From assembly GCF_004217145.1 (NCBI RefSeq), contig NZ_SHKR01000015.1, forward strand, positions 310,001 to 374,000: a stretch of 64,000 nt of DNA. The letters run 5' to 3'. The first letter of the stretch is position 1; the number at the start of each line of letters is the position of its first letter. Below the pieces are notes generated by a model that saw only the letters and a list, made by a program, of their open reading frames with translations, did not search any database and was not told where the DNA came from. Below, piece after piece: positions 42,716-52,102 of this stretch. The stretch is from Kribbella rubisoli. GTDB lineage: Bacteria; Actinomycetota; Actinomycetes; Propionibacteriales; Kribbellaceae. The position numbers and the translations under genes are program-made.

Positions 42716-44050
42716 ATGCGACCAGAGGACCAGCGTTACCCGATCCGATCACTGGTGCTGTACGGCACCCAGCACATCCTGACCATGTACGGCGGGGTGA
42801 TCGCGCCGCCGCTGATCGTCGGCGGCGCCGCGGGACTGCCGCCCGCCGATCTCGGTCTGCTCGTCACCGCCGGGCTGTTCCTCAGCGGCGCTGCCACGCT
42901 GCTGCAGACGCTGGGGATCGGGCCGTTCGGCGCCCGGCTCCCGATCGTGCAGGGCATCTCGTTCGCGAGCGTCTCGACGATGGTCGCGATCGCGTCGGAC
43001 GGCGGCGTACGCGCGGTGTTCGGATCGATCCTGGTCGCCGGCGCGATCGGGTTGGTGCTGTCGACGTTCTTCGCGCAACTGGTCCGGCTGTTCCCGCCGG
43101 TGGTGACCGGCTCGATCATTACGGTGATCGGGTTGTCGCTGCTGCCGGTCGCGTTCACCTGGGCGATGGGCGGGGCCGGGTCGCCGCAGCTCGGGTCGCC
43201 AGGCAATGTTGGGCTGGCGGGGTTGACGCTGTTGATCATTCTGTTGATCAGCAGGCTGTTCCAGGGCGCTTTGTCCCGGCTGTCGATCCTGCTCGGCATC
43301 GTCATCGGCACCGTGGTCGCCACTGCGGTCGGGATGGCGGACTTCGGGAATGTGGGCCACGGACCGGTCGTGGCCTTGCCGCCGGTGCTGCACTTCGGTA
43401 CGCCGACGTTCCACCTGGCCGCGATCATCTCGATGACGATCGTGATCGCGGTGATCATGACCGAGACGACCGCCGACATCCTCGCGATCGGCCAGATCGT
43501 CGGTACTCCGGTCGACGCCCGCCGGGTCGCCGACGGCCTGCGCGCGGACATGTTGTCGACCACGGTCGCGCCGCTGTTCAGCACCTTCCCCTGCAGCGCG
43601 TTCGCGCAGAACGTCGGACTGGTCGCGCTCACCGGGATCAAGAGCCGGTACGTCGTCGCCACGGGCGGCGGCATCCTCGTGCTGCTCGGCCTGCTGCCGA
43701 TCGTCGGCCGGTTCGTGGCTGCCGTACCGGCACCTGTGCTCGGTGGTGCCGGCATCGTGCTCTTCGGGACGGTCGCGGCGAGCGGGATCCGGACCTTGTC
43801 GACGGTTGCCTACGACAACAACCTGAACCTGGTCGTGGTGGCGACCTCGTTGGCCTTCGGGGTGATCCCGATCGCCGCGCCGACGTTCTGGGACGCCTTC
43901 CCGTCGTGGGTCGGCATCATCATGCACTCCGGGATCAGCGCGGCCGCGCTGGTGGCCGTCGTACTGAATCTGTTCTTCAATGAACTACCGGTACTGCGGC
44001 GCGACCGCCCGTCGGTCGTCGCCGCGGCGCCGGAGCGAGGCGTGCTGTGA
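42716..44050 (+). CDS. NCS2-family purine/pyrimidine permease
   Basis: 444 residues from ATG 42716 (GGAG 8 nt upstream). 14 membrane segments are expected in this uracil-xanthine permease family. Marks: GTQHILTMYGGVIAPPLIVGG at the start, PIVQGISFASVSTMVAIA, and PCSAFAQNVGLVALTGIKSR, the region of the NAT signature in which QN is conserved. It imports uracil, xanthine, urate or a similar base with protons. Which base is not certain. Divergent from LAL regulator 1, with an operator at 42665-42693. Confidence 0.92.
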   Translation: MRPEDQRYPIRSLVLYGTQHILTMYGGVIAPPLIVGGAAGLPPADLGLLVTAGLFLSGAATLLQTLGIGPFGARLPIVQGISFASVSTMVAIASDGGVRAVFGSILVAGAIGLVLSTFFAQLVRLFPPVVTGSIITVIGLSLLPVAFTWAMGGAGSPQLGSPGNVGLAGLTLLIILLISRLFQGALSRLSILLGIVIGTVVATAVGMADFGNVGHGPVVALPPVLHFGTPTFHLAAIISMTIVIAVIMTETTADILAIGQIVGTPVDARRVADGLRADMLSTTVAPLFSTFPCSAFAQNVGLVALTGIKSRYVVATGGGILVLLGLLPIVGRFVAAVPAPVLGGAGIVLFGTVAASGIRTLSTVAYDNNLNLVVVATSLAFGVIPIAAPTFWDAFPSWVGIIMHSGISAAALVAVVLNLFFNELPVLRRDRPSVVAAAPERGVL

Positions 44051-44053
44051 GTT

Positions 44054-44425
44054 TCAGTTCCGGTTGGTGATCTGCTGGAGTGCCCACGAGTTGCCGTCCG
44101 GGTCGCTGAAGAAGACGAAGCGACCCCAAGGGAACTCCTGGACCTCCGAGACCTCCACCCCGCGCCCGGTCAGCTCGGCCCGCGCCGCGTCCACATCAGC
44201 CACCACGATCTGCAACCCCCGGACGGATCCCGGCTCAGCCTGATCCATCCCGCTACCGAGCGCGATCGAGCACGCCGACCCAGGCGGCGTCAGCTGCACG
44301 AACCGCAGCTCGTCGCTCACCTGATGATCATGATCGGCCACAAACCCGACCTGCTCGGTGTAGAACGCCTTGGCCCGATCCACATCCGAAACCGGCACCG
44401 AAACCAACTCAAGCTTCCACTCCAT
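44054..44425 (-). CDS. VOC-family (glyoxalase-like) protein
   Basis: 123 residues from ATG 44425. Pattern of two beta-alpha-beta-beta-beta modules: LELVSVPVSDVDRAKAFYTE, FVADHDHQVSDELRFVQLTP, then GLQIVVADVDAARAELTGRG and FPWGRFVFFSDPDGNSWAL. Possible metal ligands are sparse, as in many VOC proteins without a known reaction. It converges on the NCS2 gene with a 3-nt gap. Confidence 0.88.
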   Translation of the reverse strand: MEWKLELVSVPVSDVDRAKAFYTEQVGFVADHDHQVSDELRFVQLTPPGSACSIALGSGMDQAEPGSVRGLQIVVADVDAARAELTGRGVEVSEVQEFPWGRFVFFSDPDGNSWALQQITNRN

Positions 44426-44479
44426 GCCCGGCAACCTACCGCGCCGGGCGGGGGAGGTCAGGACGCGAAGCCGTAGCTC

Positions 44480-46216
44480 TTACTCGCGCTGGAGTTGGCG
44501 GAGGTTGGTCTTGGCTAGTTCGATCAGTTCGCCGGCGTTGCCGGAGAGGATTGTTCTGGTGGCAAAGAGGGTGAAGCCCTTGGCCTGTTCGAGGGTGATC
44601 TTCGGGGGGAGGGAGAGTTCTTCGCGGGCCGTGAGGACGTCGACCAGGGCCGGGCCGTCGTGGTCGAACGCGGCGCGCAGGGCCGGTTCCAGTTGGTCGG
44701 CGGTCTCGACGCGGGCGCCGTACAGTCCGGTCGCTTTCGCGATGCCGGCGAAGTCCGGGTCGTCGAGGTCGGTGGCGAACGTGACGATCCCGGCCGCCTT
44801 CATCTCGAGCTCGACGAACGACAGGGCGCCGTTGTTGAAGACCACGACCTTCACCGGGAGCCGTTGCTGACGCAGCGTCAGCAGTTCGCCGAGGAGCATC
44901 GCCAGGCCGCCGTCGCCGGACAGGCTGATCACCTGACGGTCCGGGTACGCCGCCTGCGCGCCGATCGCGTGCGGCAGCGCGTTGGCCATCGAGCCGTGGT
45001 TGAACGAGCCGATCAGCCGGCGTCGGCCGTTCATCTTCACGTAGCGTGCCGCCCAGATGCACGGCGTACCGACGTCTGCCGTGAACACCGCGTCCTCCGA
45101 CGCCAGCCGGTTGATGGTCGCAGCGACGTACTGCGGATGCAGCGGCGACTCCTTGCGGCCCTGCTCGGCGAGCGCGTCCATCCGGCTCCGTGCGCGACGG
45201 TGATGGGCCGTCATCCGGTCGAGGTGATCCGAGTCGGTCTTCGACTTGATCAGCGGCAGCAACGCGTCGATCGTGGCGTCGACGGTCCCGACCAACGCCA
45301 CGTCGACGGCCACCCGGCGACCGATGTTCTCTCCACGGACGTCGACCTGCACGACCGGCACGTCCTCGGGGTAGAACGGGCGGTACGGGAAGTCGGTGCC
45401 GAGCATCAGCAGCGCGTCACAGTGCTCCATCGCCCGGTAGCCCGAGCTCCAACCGATCAGCCCGGTCATGCCGACGTCGTACGGATTGTCGTATTCGACG
45501 AACTCCTTGCCGCGGAAGGCATGCACCACCGGAGCCTTCAGTGCCTCCGCGAGCGCGATCAGCTGGTCGTGCGCGCCGGCACAGCCCGCGCCGGCGAGGA
45601 TCGTGACGGCCTTCGCACCGTTCAGTACGTCGGCGGCCGCGGCGAGCGGCTCGTCCGCCGGCCGGATGACCGACTGCGACGCCCGGATCTCGAGCGCCTT
45701 GGCACCACGCTCCGCCTGGGCCAGGAAGATCTCACCGGGTACGACGACGACCGCCACACCACGCCGTTCGAGCGCGGCGCGCATGGCCATCGCGAGGGTC
45801 CGGGGCAACTGTTCGGGGACGCTGACGAGTTCGGAGTACACACTGCACTGCCGGAACAGCTCCTCCGGACGCGTCTCCTGGAAGTAGCTCCCGCCGATCT
45901 CCTCGCGCGGGATCTGCGCGGCGATCGCAAGCACGGGTACGCCGCTGCGATTCGCGTCGAACAGCCCGTTGATCAGATGCAGGTTGCCCGGACCGCAGCT
46001 GCCGACACACACAGCCAGCTCACCCGTCACGGCCGCCTCACCGGCCGCGGCGAACGCCGCCGCCTCCTCATGCCGGACGTGCTGCCAGACAACCTCACCG
46101 TTGCGCCGCAGCGCATCGGTGAACCCGTTCAACGAATCCCCGGGAACCCCGAAAACCCGCCGCACCCCGGACTTGCCCAATGTCGCCACCACGACATCCG
46201 CAACCGTCTCAGCCAC
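44480..46216 (-). CDS. poxB: Pyruvate dehydrogenase (quinone) / pyruvate oxidase, PoxB-like
   Basis: Thiamine-diphosphate and FAD enzyme that oxidises pyruvate to acetate and CO2, passing electrons to membrane quinone. 578 residues from GTG 46216 with GGAGG 6 nt upstream; the frame runs further without an SD. The catalytic Glu is in VRHEEAAAF (about 50), the FAD domain is central (about 190-340), and the ThDP motif runs from GDGGLAMLLGELLTL to VFNNGALSF (about 430-460). The C-terminus LAKTNLRQLQRE differs from the membrane-binding helix of E. coli PoxB, so lipid activation may not apply. Confidence 0.92.
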   Translation of the reverse strand: MAETVADVVVATLGKSGVRRVFGVPGDSLNGFTDALRRNGEVVWQHVRHEEAAAFAAAGEAAVTGELAVCVGSCGPGNLHLINGLFDANRSGVPVLAIAAQIPREEIGGSYFQETRPEELFRQCSVYSELVSVPEQLPRTLAMAMRAALERRGVAVVVVPGEIFLAQAERGAKALEIRASQSVIRPADEPLAAAADVLNGAKAVTILAGAGCAGAHDQLIALAEALKAPVVHAFRGKEFVEYDNPYDVGMTGLIGWSSGYRAMEHCDALLMLGTDFPYRPFYPEDVPVVQVDVRGENIGRRVAVDVALVGTVDATIDALLPLIKSKTDSDHLDRMTAHHRRARSRMDALAEQGRKESPLHPQYVAATINRLASEDAVFTADVGTPCIWAARYVKMNGRRRLIGSFNHGSMANALPHAIGAQAAYPDRQVISLSGDGGLAMLLGELLTLRQQRLPVKVVVFNNGALSFVELEMKAAGIVTFATDLDDPDFAGIAKATGLYGARVETADQLEPALRAAFDHDGPALVDVLTAREELSLPPKITLEQAKGFTLFATRTILSGNAGELIELAKTNLRQLQRE

Positions 46217-46307
46217 AGCACGCCTCCTCAGTCCGCTTGGAAACAACTTAGGAGAGAGGTCGCCCGGACACGACCCCGGCATGCCACAGAAGCGGCTCGG
46301 CTCATGC

Positions 46308-46355
46308 GAGCGGGGCCGAGCCACCAGCCTTTCGACCGGTGGCTCGGCCCCGCTC
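46308..46355 (-). terminator. Very strong hairpin terminator after the GH20 gene
   Basis: GAGCGGGGCCGAGCCACC (46308-46325) pairs perfectly with GGTGGCTCGGCCCCGCTC (46338-46355), an 18-bp stem with a 12-nt loop. It begins 9 nt past the GH20 stop on the minus strand. No T-tract follows, the usual actinobacterial form. It separates the hexosaminidase from poxB. Confidence 0.85.
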
Positions 46356-46364
46356 AACGAACTG

Positions 46365-49199
46365 TCAGAGCTTCGCGCACTGGCCCGACTTCGGGCCGGA
46401 GACCGAGTTGGGTTGGCCTGCGTCGGTCGGTGCGGGGTTGTTGCCGCTGCAGGCGAGTGGGCCGCTGATTCGGTTGCCGGAGACGATCGTCGAGCCGGTG
46501 TTGTTCTGTAGAGCGACCGGACCCTTGATCGTCGACGGTGCGCATTCGCCGGCGGGGTTGCCGAGCCAGACGCGGGTTCGGCCGGTCACGCTCACCGGGC
46601 CGGACACCGTCGTACCGCAGATGAGGACGTTGCCTGCGCCGGAGGCTGTCACCGGGCCGCGGAACTCTGATCCGCCGGCGTAGAGGCCGGCGCCTGCGGC
46701 GACGGTCACCGGTCCGGAGACCGTTGCGCCGTCGAAGCACGCGACGCCCGAGGTGATATTCAGCGGGCCGTTGTGCGTGCCGCTGAGCATCGTCGTACAG
46801 GCTGGGACGCCGGTCGCGACGAACGGCACGACCCAGGTCTGGGCCTGGCGGGTGTAGGTGACAGTGCCGTGATAGGTCCCGTCGGCGGGATAGGTGTGGC
46901 TCCCGCTGACGGTCATCAGGCTTCGGCCCTGACGTTGGCTTGTCACGTAATCGCGTCCCGCGATCGGAGCCGTTTCGGCTGCAGATCCGTCGCCCCAATC
47001 GATCGAGGCGGTGACCTCACCCGGCGGGATAGAGCCCGCGGCCAGGCGTCCCAGCGGGGCGTTGGTGACGGTGCGGTCGACGCCGAAGCGGGTGACCGTG
47101 CCCATCGACTCCGGCGTCCAGTTGACCTGGGCGATCGAGCCGTAGTTCACGTTCGCGAACGCCCACCGCGGCCCGGCGACGCTGAGTCGCTGCACGTACG
47201 AGTCGTAGTCCTGGGTCAGCACCTTGGGTGACCAGGCCTTCTCGAGGATCCCGGCCAGTCGCGGGAAGACCATGTACTCGTTGGTCGCCAGCCCGCGCAT
47301 CTGCTCGCCCCAGATGGGCGCCTCGATGCCGATGATGTCCTCGGCCTTGGGTCCGCCGTACGCTGGTTGCGCCCAGACGGAACGGTACTTCTCGTAGACC
47401 CACTCCGGGTCCCATCCGTACGCCTTGTCGAGCTCGGTGCGCGGCGTGCGGCCGGGCGAACCGTCGTACCCGAAGTCGAGATACGCGTTCCACTCCGGGG
47501 TCGTGATGACCGGGCGGTGTTGGTTGAACCACTCGGGCTTGATCAGCGGCGGACCGCCGCCGGTGTAGTCCGACCAGTAGTGGTTGATCGACGTCGAGCC
47601 CGGTGCGTAGCCCTCCAGGGCCGGGTTCCAGCCCATCATCTGCTTGCCGTTGGCGTTGACGATCTTCTCCATCTGGCCGATCCACCACTTGTAGTCCTCG
47701 TGGGGCATGCCGATGGCCTCGTCGCCGCCGATGTGGATGATCGGTGCGGGGGAGATGGCCGAGAGCTGTGCGATCGCGTCCCGCCAGAAGGCGAGGGCCC
47801 GTTCGCTCGCCGGGTCGAGCGGGTTGGTGCAGAACCGGTCGGTCTGCGTCTGGCCCTGGCAGCCCATGACCGCGACGCCGCCCAGGGACCGGACCGCGGC
47901 CGTGGCGTGCGCCGGGCCTTCCAGCTCCGGGACGATCTCGATGAAGCGGTCGGCGGCGTACTTCACCAGGCCCTTGAAGTCCTCCTGGGTGTAGAAGCCG
48001 GCGATGCAGGCCGCTCCGTTGCAGCCGGTGCCGTCCAGGGCGGGGTAGCCCTTGATCTCGAGCCGCCAGGACTGGGAGTCGCTCAGGTGCAGGTGCAGCT
48101 TGTCACCCTTGAGCGCGGCCAGCTGGTCGATCATCGAGCGGATCTCGGCGACGGTCATGAAGTTGCGCGCCGGGTCCAGCTGCAGGCCGCGGTGCTCGTA
48201 CCGCGGGTAGTCCAGCACCGTGATCGGCTGGACCGTCCACGGCCCGGTGCCCTCGGTCTGCGCGTTGATTGCCGCTGGCAACAGCTGCCGCAGGCTGGCG
48301 AACCCGTTGAACAGGCCGTGCGCCTGGGGAGCGACGATCTTCGCGCCGCCGCTGGAGACCGTGAGCGAGTACCCCTCGGCGGTCTTGTCGGCCGGCAGCC
48401 CGGCGACCGAGCCGGTGCTGAGCGCGATGTCGGCGGCGGTCGGCGAACCGGTCACGACCGGCAGGACGAACCCGGTGGCCGGGCGCAGGTAGCCCGCGAG
48501 CACCTCGGCCGTCGCGGTGAGCGCGCTGCTCGACACGACGATCCGGGAGGTGTTCGTGAGCTGCCACGGCTGGCCGGTGCCCGGAGTCTGCTTCACCGGC
48601 ACGGGGATGATCTGCCCCACGGTCGGCGGCGGCTTCGGACCGGACCAGAGCTCGAACTCATTGATGGTGTACCCGACGGTCGACGTGGTGGCGAGCGCCT
48701 GCATCCGCACGCACGTGACCGGATCCTGGTGATCGATCACCTGGGAATCCTTGTCGGCCGGATTCACCACGTGGGCCACCGTCGTCCACGTCTGGCAATC
48801 GGCGTCGGTGGACACCTGCAGCTCGTACTCCGACGGCTTGGCCGGCGAGGTCCACCGGGTGAACACCTCGTACACCGGCGACGGCGTAGCAAGCTTCACC
48901 TGGAACCAGTCTTGCGTCGGGTCGTACCCGTTCCCGACCGACGCGTAGTTCGAGGTCCAGCCGTTGTGCACGAACACGTCGGTGGCGTTGGCCGGCGCGT
49001 ACGTGAGCGCCGGCGCGGTCGTGCGCTGCGACTTCGCCGAGGCAACAGCACCCGGCAGCAGCGAGAGGTTGACGCTTTCAGAGCCTTCAGTGGTCATAGC
49101 GGTTGTCGTGGGTGTGCCCGCAGAAACCTGCGGGACGAGGACGGCGGCAACAAGCCCACCGATGGCAAGAGCGGGGACAGCACGGAACGAAAATCTCAC
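46365..49199 (-). CDS. Secreted beta-N-acetylhexosaminidase (GH20) with CBM32-like and Gly-rich repeat domains
   Basis: 944 residues from GTG 49199 (SD AGGAG); upstream in-frame starts lack an SD. Signal peptide ends near SAG-TP. Order of domains: F5/8-type (CBM32-like) sugar-binding domain (about 50-200), GH20 N-domain (about 210-340), GH20 barrel (about 340-710) with catalytic Asp-Glu near 490 in HIGGDEA, a PKD-like beta domain, and a C-terminal part of repeated GPVTV/SGPVSV-like turns that could form a beta-helix. It probably releases GlcNAc from chitin or glycans. The LAL regulator 2 gene is divergent, 137 bp away. Confidence 0.92.
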   Translation of the reverse strand: MRFSFRAVPALAIGGLVAAVLVPQVSAGTPTTTAMTTEGSESVNLSLLPGAVASAKSQRTTAPALTYAPANATDVFVHNGWTSNYASVGNGYDPTQDWFQVKLATPSPVYEVFTRWTSPAKPSEYELQVSTDADCQTWTTVAHVVNPADKDSQVIDHQDPVTCVRMQALATTSTVGYTINEFELWSGPKPPPTVGQIIPVPVKQTPGTGQPWQLTNTSRIVVSSSALTATAEVLAGYLRPATGFVLPVVTGSPTAADIALSTGSVAGLPADKTAEGYSLTVSSGGAKIVAPQAHGLFNGFASLRQLLPAAINAQTEGTGPWTVQPITVLDYPRYEHRGLQLDPARNFMTVAEIRSMIDQLAALKGDKLHLHLSDSQSWRLEIKGYPALDGTGCNGAACIAGFYTQEDFKGLVKYAADRFIEIVPELEGPAHATAAVRSLGGVAVMGCQGQTQTDRFCTNPLDPASERALAFWRDAIAQLSAISPAPIIHIGGDEAIGMPHEDYKWWIGQMEKIVNANGKQMMGWNPALEGYAPGSTSINHYWSDYTGGGPPLIKPEWFNQHRPVITTPEWNAYLDFGYDGSPGRTPRTELDKAYGWDPEWVYEKYRSVWAQPAYGGPKAEDIIGIEAPIWGEQMRGLATNEYMVFPRLAGILEKAWSPKVLTQDYDSYVQRLSVAGPRWAFANVNYGSIAQVNWTPESMGTVTRFGVDRTVTNAPLGRLAAGSIPPGEVTASIDWGDGSAAETAPIAGRDYVTSQRQGRSLMTVSGSHTYPADGTYHGTVTYTRQAQTWVVPFVATGVPACTTMLSGTHNGPLNITSGVACFDGATVSGPVTVAAGAGLYAGGSEFRGPVTASGAGNVLICGTTVSGPVSVTGRTRVWLGNPAGECAPSTIKGPVALQNNTGSTIVSGNRISGPLACSGNNPAPTDAGQPNSVSGPKSGQCAKL

Positions 49200-49336
49200 G
49201 TCACTCCTAACCGGGGCAGCGGCATCACGCGGACGTGGAGGGCGACCGTAACGGTGATTTTCTCCCGTGCTCCCTCGCCGCACAAGAAGCAATTTTCCTT
49301 TGCAGTGGTGGGTGGGCGGCGGTAGCGTCCGAGGTC

Positions 49337-52102
49337 ATGTCGACTGGTCCGCTGTACGGGTTGCGGGGTCGGCTGGATGAGTGTGGCGTGTTGGACCGGA
49401 TTGTGGACGGGGTGCGGTCCGGGCAGAGTCAGGTGCTGGTTGTGCGGGGGGATGCTGGAGCGGGGAAGTCGGCGCTGCTCGGGTATCTCCAGCAGAGCGC
49501 GACCGGGTGCCGGATCGCTCGGGCGGTCGGGGTCGAGTATGAGATGGAGCTCGCCTACGCGGGGCTGCATCAGTTGTGTGCGCCGATGCTTCAGCTGCGG
49601 GAACGGCTGCCTGTCCCGCAGCGTCGGGCGCTCGAGACGGCGTTCGGGCTCAGTGCGGAGGCGCCGCCGGACCGGTTTGCTGTCGGCCTCGCCGTACTCG
49701 GGCTGCTCTCCGAGGCGGCCGAAGAACAGCCGCTCCTCTGCGTGATCGACGACGCTCAGTGGCTGGACGAGGCGTCCGCGCAGGCCATCGCGTTCGTTGC
49801 TCGTCGGTTGTTGGCGGAGTCGGTCGGGATGGTGTTCGCCGTACGGCGGTCCGGGCAGGTGAGCGAACTGGACGGGCTTCCGGAGTTGACGCTCAGCGGG
49901 CTCAAGGATTACGACGCCCGGGCGCTCCTCGACGCGGCGTGGCCCGGGCGGCTGGACGATCAGGTCCGGGATCGGGTGATCGCCGAGGCGCGGGGGAACC
50001 CGCTGGCGCTGATCGAGCTTCCGCGCGGCTTGAGCCCGGCCGAGTTGGCAGGCGGTTTCGAGCTTCCCAATGCATCGCCGCTCGCGAACCAGCTCGAGCG
50101 GAGCTTCCTGCGACAGGTCGAGTCGCTCCCTGAGGAGAGCCGGCTGTTCGTGCTGACCGCGGCGGCCGAGCCGGTGGGTGATGTCGCGTTGCTGTGGCGG
50201 GCCGCGGGCATCCTCGGGCTGAGGATCGGGGCCGGGCTGCCCGCGCAGGAGGCGGGACTGATCGAGCTTGCTGCCTACGTCCGGTTCCGGCATCCGCTGG
50301 TGCGCTCGGCGATCTACCGGACCGCGTCCGCGACGGACCGGATGAGGGTGCATGCCGCGCTGGCCGATGCGACCGATGCCGAACGCGACGCCGACCGGCG
50401 CGCCTGGCATCGCGGCCATGCGGCGCCTGGTCTGGACGAGTCCGTCGCCGACGAACTGGAGCGCTCCGCCGGACGTGCGCGGGCTCGTGGCGGGATCGCC
50501 GCTGCTGCCGCATTCCTGCAGCGAGCCGCTGAGCTCACGCCGGACCCGGGCCGTCGTGGCCGACGAGCGCTTGCTGCGGCCGAGGCCAAGGTCGGCTCGG
50601 GCGCACTGGAAGGTGCGCAGCGACTGCTGGCCATGGCGGAAAGCACCCCGCTGGACGGCCTCGGCCGCGCGCAGCTCGCTCGCCTCCGTGCGCAGATCGT
50701 CTTCGCCGTACGGCGCGGTATCGAGGCGCCGCCGGTGTTGCTCGACGCGGCCGAGAAGCTCGCGCCGTACGACGCCGAGGCGGCCCGCGAGACCTACCTG
50801 GATGCGCTCGGAGCCACGATCTACGTGGGCCGGATCCATCGCGGAGTCGGCCCGAAGGTCGTCGCGGCGGCCGCGCGGAAGGGCCCTGCCGGACGACGTC
50901 CGGACCGGCCGGCGCATCTCCTCCTCGACGGTCTGTCGACGCTGTACCTGGACGGCTATATCGCGGGGATGAAGCCGTTGCAGCATGCGATGGAAGCGTT
51001 CGTGCACGCGGAAGGAGACGACGAGAACGACGTACTGCGGTGGTTCTGGATACCGTGGCTCGTCGCGGGCGAGCTGTGGGACGACGCGAAGTGGCACGAC
51101 CTGGCGACCAAGGCGGTCCGCCTGTGCCGCGAGTCCGGTGCGCTGACCGCTCTGCCCCTGGCGCTCGGGTATCGCGCCTTCGTGCATCTGCACTCCGGCG
51201 AGTTCGCAGCGGCGTCGACGCTGCTCGCGGAAGGCGATGGGATCACCGCCGCGACCGGCGGTGCCGCCGTGGGCTATCCGACGCTGATGCTCAGCGCCTG
51301 GCGCGGCGGCCGGCCCGACGCGGTTCTTGCCTCCTTCGAGGCCGCGATCGAGGACGTGATGGAGCGCGGCGAAGGACGGGGGATCAGCGGCAAGGGGTAC
51401 TCGACCGCGGTGCTGAACAACGCCCTCGGCCACTACGACGCCGCGTTGTCCCATGCCCGGGTGGCTTGTGAGTACGACGACCTCGGCATCTACGGCCTTG
51501 CCCTGGTCGAGCTGATCGAAGCAGCCAGCCGCAGCGGAGCGTACGACGAAGCCGCGGACGCCCTGCGCCGCCTGACGGACCGCACGACCGCGGCCGGCAC
51601 CGACTGGGCGCTCGGCGTCCAGGCCTGGACCCAAGCAATGCTGAGCGACAGCGAGACCGCCGACTCCCTCTACCGGGAGGCCATCGCGCGACTGGAGCGG
51701 ACCCGCGTGGTCGTCTATCTCGCCCGGGCACGTCTCGCGTACGGCGAGTGGCTGCGCCGCGAGGCACGCCGGGTCGACGCGCGCGAGCAGCTGCGGACGG
51801 CGTACGACATCTTCAGCCGGATCGGGGCGGAGGCGTTCGCCGAGCGGGCGCGGCGAGAGCTGTTCGCCTCGGGCGAGACCGCGCGCAAGCGCGGAGAGGA
51901 GCCGCGCGGCGTGCTCACCCGTCAGGAGTCGCAGATCGCCCGGCTCGCCCGGGACGGCCTGTCCAACCCGGAGATCGGCGCCGAGCTGTACATCAGCCGC
52001 CATACGGTCGAATGGCACCTGCGGAAGGTGTACGCGAAGCTCGAGATCAGCTCGCGCAACCAGCTCGGCCACCTGCCGATGAGCGCCCTCGAGTCGGCCT
52101 AG
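49337..52102 (+). CDS. LuxR-family regulator with AAA ATPase domain (LAL type) 2
   Basis: 921 residues from ATG 49337. Walker A RGDAGAGKSALLGYL (about 38-52), Walker B LCVIDDAQWLDEAS, conserved EARGNPLALIELP, then TPR-like helices and a C-terminal LuxR HTH (LTRQESQIARLARDGLSNPE, SRHTVEWHLRKVYAKLEI). It is closely similar in layout to LAL 1 and LAL 3. Its divergent neighbour is the secreted GH20 gene, so control of chitin or glycan use by this activator is possible. The 3' end overlaps the convergent lyase gene by 4 bp. Confidence 0.93.
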   Translation: MSTGPLYGLRGRLDECGVLDRIVDGVRSGQSQVLVVRGDAGAGKSALLGYLQQSATGCRIARAVGVEYEMELAYAGLHQLCAPMLQLRERLPVPQRRALETAFGLSAEAPPDRFAVGLAVLGLLSEAAEEQPLLCVIDDAQWLDEASAQAIAFVARRLLAESVGMVFAVRRSGQVSELDGLPELTLSGLKDYDARALLDAAWPGRLDDQVRDRVIAEARGNPLALIELPRGLSPAELAGGFELPNASPLANQLERSFLRQVESLPEESRLFVLTAAAEPVGDVALLWRAAGILGLRIGAGLPAQEAGLIELAAYVRFRHPLVRSAIYRTASATDRMRVHAALADATDAERDADRRAWHRGHAAPGLDESVADELERSAGRARARGGIAAAAAFLQRAAELTPDPGRRGRRALAAAEAKVGSGALEGAQRLLAMAESTPLDGLGRAQLARLRAQIVFAVRRGIEAPPVLLDAAEKLAPYDAEAARETYLDALGATIYVGRIHRGVGPKVVAAAARKGPAGRRPDRPAHLLLDGLSTLYLDGYIAGMKPLQHAMEAFVHAEGDDENDVLRWFWIPWLVAGELWDDAKWHDLATKAVRLCRESGALTALPLALGYRAFVHLHSGEFAAASTLLAEGDGITAATGGAAVGYPTLMLSAWRGGRPDAVLASFEAAIEDVMERGEGRGISGKGYSTAVLNNALGHYDAALSHARVACEYDDLGIYGLALVELIEAASRSGAYDEAADALRRLTDRTTAAGTDWALGVQAWTQAMLSDSETADSLYREAIARLERTRVVVYLARARLAYGEWLRREARRVDAREQLRTAYDIFSRIGAEAFAERARRELFASGETARKRGEEPRGVLTRQESQIARLARDGLSNPEIGAELYISRHTVEWHLRKVYAKLEISSRNQLGHLPMSALESA

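Noticed and set aside
46217..46357. Longer N-terminus for the PoxB-like protein
   Set aside because: The 47 added residues have no similarity to ThDP enzymes and would run through the GH20 terminator hairpin; GTG 46216 has GGAGG at proper spacing.
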